From the NCBI GenBank assembly GCA_037178675.1, contig JAYMGJ010000089.1, positions 113,520 to 177,519 on the forward strand: a DNA stretch of 64,000 nt, in the 5' to 3' direction. Position numbers and translations under genes: made by a program. Positions 61,477 through 64,000 of the stretch are shown here, piece after piece. How positions within the stretch are numbered: the first letter of the stretch is position 1; the number at the start of each line of letters is the position of its first letter. Source of the DNA: Scleroderma bovista (Eukaryota; Basidiomycota; Agaricomycetes; Boletales; Sclerodermataceae). The notes under the pieces are model-generated. The model did not search any database, was not told where the DNA came from, and saw only the letters and a list, made by a program, of their open reading frames with translations.

Positions 61477-62199
61477 TTACTGCAAGCATGCATCGGCCTG
61501 TGTCTGATAGAAGTCGCCATTCTCTTCATTGACCTTTCTCACGTCAAACTTTCCTCGCTCCGGATTCCAGTGAAAGATCCTCCTCACACCAAACCACACA
61601 CACCACCGTACACAGCGCCAACACGGCTGTGCAGTGCCCACCCCCGTCTTGGTGACACGCACGACGTACAGATCAGCCCCGTTAACCCGCGGATCTCGCC
61701 GGCGCGCATTCCGGCTTCTGTCCTGTCTCGCAACTTGGCTTGCATGCTTACCCGAATCACTATCATGCGACAGACTCTTTGACGATGACCCCGCCTTCTT
61801 CTCTGCACGAGACACATGTGATGACGACGTATCCCGATAAAAGACGCTGCTTTTCACATCCCTGGCGTTCGCGTTGCAAAGGACAGGCATTCAATTGGGG
61901 TTGAACCTGGTGCTTAAACGGAGGTGACATCCCAATCAAATTATATATGGCATGCATCTCTGCATGCATCGAGACCGGCTTGCGGTATCCATGCTTGGAC
62001 AAATCCAGCCCGTCGTAGTGCGTCCGACAGTGGTTGTGACCCGTCGAGATGATCTTGCCCCCCCTCACAAGGACTGCGCCGAGGTTGTAGTTCATGGTTG
62101 ACTGGGAATACGGTTAGGATGATGTCGGCCTTGATATGGAGAACTCACCTTGGAGGCAGCCTCGATACACTGGGAGTAGTAAATATTGGACTTGTGCAT
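61477..62199 (-). CDS. CMP/dCMP-type zinc deaminase domain protein
   Basis: Cytidine/deoxycytidylate deaminase-fold enzyme. Exon 1 MHKSNIYYSQCIEAASK joins via a GTGAGT...CCCAG intron to STMNYNLGAVLVRGGKIIST and GHNHCRTHYDGLDLSKHGYR, then KPVSMHAEMHAIYNLIG with the zinc-binding HAE motif. An intron within Met (AT/G) leads to MDVKSSVFYRD and a basic Ser-rich insert of about 60 residues (RAEKKAGSSSKSL...RNARRRDPRVNG). Then ADLYVVRVTKTGVGTAQPCW carries the second zinc motif PCWRC, followed by VRRIFHWNPERGKFDVRKVN. All three zinc ligands and the catalytic Glu are present. The substrate is not determined; similar fungal proteins are uncharacterised. The stop at 61477 could instead be part of an intron donor. 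Confidence 0.82.
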
Positions 62200-63454
62200 A
62201 TCGCGGGTGAAGATGAGATTTGTTCAAGTGCTATGCGTAAGTCTAGACTCGAGTCGAGGTCAAATTTACCAATGTTTGTACTTTACATAATCGCAACCCG
62301 CTAACATCGAATACAACCTTGACCACAAGAATAATGACGAGGCCGCTGTGCCACGCTGCCGGTGAGCGACATGCATGCTATCTCGACAACGAAAAGATGT
62401 CGATGCGCAGCTCCTGCAATGTCTCACCCGACGATGATGCAGAGTCATTCCCTTTGTAGCGTCGAAGATGGACACAGTGACACGCGGTGCACACGGTGAC
62501 GATGTCCACAAGTGGACCCTATTCTGGCGCACTACCAATCGACGATAGAGATGACAACCTGACGTAGGCGGGCAGCGCCAGCCCATGAAACGTGGACTAC
62601 GCGGTGGCCAGAGGTAAGGACGAGGACGTAGACGTATACTCCTGTGCTGCCACCATGACGACCCGCGACAGCGAAGGCACTCAAGCGTATGGAAACCGTC
62701 ACGATGCGATGACGATTTACGCTTGCAACCAGTGTTGCTCGGTGCCCCACTACCTCGACAACGACGAGTGACATGTAGCGCTGCACTGACAACGCGACGA
62801 CTCGTCCCGACACCGATGATAATGCCATACGAAGGAGGATGGCACACCCCAACGATCGTGGATGAGCGGACACGAGGTAGTGTGGCGCGAGACACGACCA
62901 GAATGTGATGATCTGGTAATATGGCACAAGATGCCAACAGTGATATCGAGTCGAGTCATTGCATTGGTTGTCTACGCTGCCACCCAGAGGCTAGCGTTCG
63001 GTCCATGACCTAGACCACAATGAAGATAGCATGAAGCCACGATGACACCCGGGTGACAACAGGCTAACTTGAATGACGAGGTGTGACGGCGAAGCCCAGC
63101 CAACCAATTGAAATCAAACATCTGGGCGTCGCGCGCCGACTCCAAGAAGTTATGTTCGACCTAGCAGGGAAGGTTTGGCATTGTTCGGTACCCACTTGAA
63201 ATCGATGTGAACAGGAATGGTACATATATGGCGGTCAGATGATGTGCACGGCGGGGAACTCATACGGGGTAGAGAACGATCTCGCAATGCTGAACCACAT
63301 TACTAGTTCGTATCAGGAAAAAGTTATGTGGTGCCAATTGTAGGGCAAATGCACTTAGATCCAATGCAATTCGGATTTACTTACTGTAACCAGAAAGGAC
63401 TGAGAGACGGTTGTTCTATCGTGTAACGAAACGTAATCGTTAGAGAACCTATCG
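62200..63454. other. Gene-poor low-complexity region
   Basis: From about 62380 to 62960 the DNA is rich in ACGACGA/GATGATG-type short motifs. Its composition resembles the interior of the TIR element at 38734-41176, but no TIR was found here. Long frames on the minus strand are Arg/Ser/Cys-rich and look like composition artefacts. Nothing recognisable from 62960 to 63450. Confidence 0.35.
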
Positions 63455-63625
63455 ATGAACCAGCTCCGCAGGGGTTGAAAGTCCCTAAAAGTGATCCAAG
63501 ATAGACGACCTGACTGGTGAGGTAGGTCAGAGAGGTTGGCGAAGACGCCAGATCGTGAGATATCATATTAAATATCAAGGAGTAGCTCGTAGCCCCGTCT
63601 CTGCGAGGGCGATGAGTGTCAGGGA
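63455..63625. repeat. Dispersed repeat, copy 2
   Basis: Second copy of the repeat at 36641-36815. GACCTGACTGGTGAGGTAGG, GTTGGCGAAGACGCC, GATCGTGAGATATCATA and GATGAGTGTCAGGGAC match in order, with small insertions. GGTTGAAAGTCCC at about 63474 is loosely B-box-like. Confidence 0.5.
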
Positions 63626-64000
63626 CAGTACTCTGGAGTCCTGTTGTGGCCGGCTGCAGCACCGTCAATCTTCCAAAGTTGTCGAGACTCGATAATGAAC
63701 TTGTGGTTTAATTTGCCGAGCGTGCATATTCTGTAGACTGTCGCAGAGGTGAGCACGAGACAATTACTTGGTACACACGTTGTGACTTCTGACCATGGCC
63801 AGTGTACCTCAGACCCTTCCTTTTCCTCCATTCCTGTGCTTTTTCTGTTGTCAAATTTCCTACTCGATTCTTCTCTATCCAATGCGCTTTGCTTATTTTC
63901 GCTAGGCAGCTTCTCCTAAGGCGAGGTCATCAATCCTGAACCACCAAGACACCCGCCAGCGATACAAAGACAAACTTCAGGGCGGGCGGGGAATCACCCT
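63626..64000. other. Window end, no gene recognised
   Basis: A minus-strand frame 63619-63882 (MDREESSRKFDNRKSTGMEE) is hydrophilic at its start but has no domain. It could be a 5' exon or chance. Confidence 0.25.

Noticed and set aside
62266..62937. 223-residue minus-strand frame
   Set aside because: Cys/Arg/Ser-biased composition, overlapping long frames and no domain; likely a composition artefact.

Overview
This 64-kb window is nuclear DNA of a filamentous fungus, almost certainly a basidiomycete and probably an Agaricomycete. Genes are dense and cut by many short GT-AG introns (about 45-70 nt). They lie on both strands with no operons. Gene models below were built by joining exons by eye where the protein family stays in frame across a GT-AG intron. 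I saw no rRNA, tRNA or CRISPR.

The conserved, mostly housekeeping genes are as follows. Positions 1-4100 hold a divergent METTL14-type m6A methyltransferase subunit and NOC2. Then come a decayed FAD oxidase (4.4-5.1 kb), an HSPA12-like Hsp70 ATPase (5.9-9.5 kb), D-arabinono-1,4-lactone oxidase (10.3-12.1 kb), a UBC7/UBE2G2 E2 enzyme (13.1-14.1 kb, in six exons), RNA polymerase III subunit RPC2 (15.1-19.3 kb), acylaminoacyl-peptidase (20.5-23.0 kb), an Hpc2/ubinuclein histone-chaperone subunit (23.2-25.3 kb) and TDP1 (25.7-28.3 kb). After an accessory zone come QCR2 (44.8-46.3 kb), two tandem Gfo/Idh/MocA dehydrogenases (46.5-51.1 kb), a NEO1-type P4-ATPase (51.8-56.2 kb), NST1 (56.3-61.0 kb) and a CMP/dCMP-type deaminase (61.5-62.2 kb).

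The accessory zone, about 28.3-44.8 kb, is gene-poor and repeat-rich. It carries two related small secreted-protein genes 14 kb apart, one with four 11-residue repeats, which share their intron, TATA box and promoter spacing. It also carries a 204-bp-arm foldback palindrome, a gene encoding one DM9/DUF3421 domain followed by three tandem vWA domains (the third with a broken metal site), a beta-trefoil-like possible protease inhibitor, and a 2.4-kb non-autonomous element with 36-bp terminal inverted repeats. A dispersed repeat occurs at 36.6 kb and again at 63.5 kb.

Several gene pairs are head to head with very short shared promoters (METTL14/NOC2 71 bp, APEH/HPC2 191 bp, QCR2/dehydrogenase 195 bp), as expected in a compact fungal genome. 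The most unusual objects are the duplicated secreted repeat peptides, the DM9-vWA3 protein, and a 9-nt micro-exon inside the first catalytic motif of TDP1.
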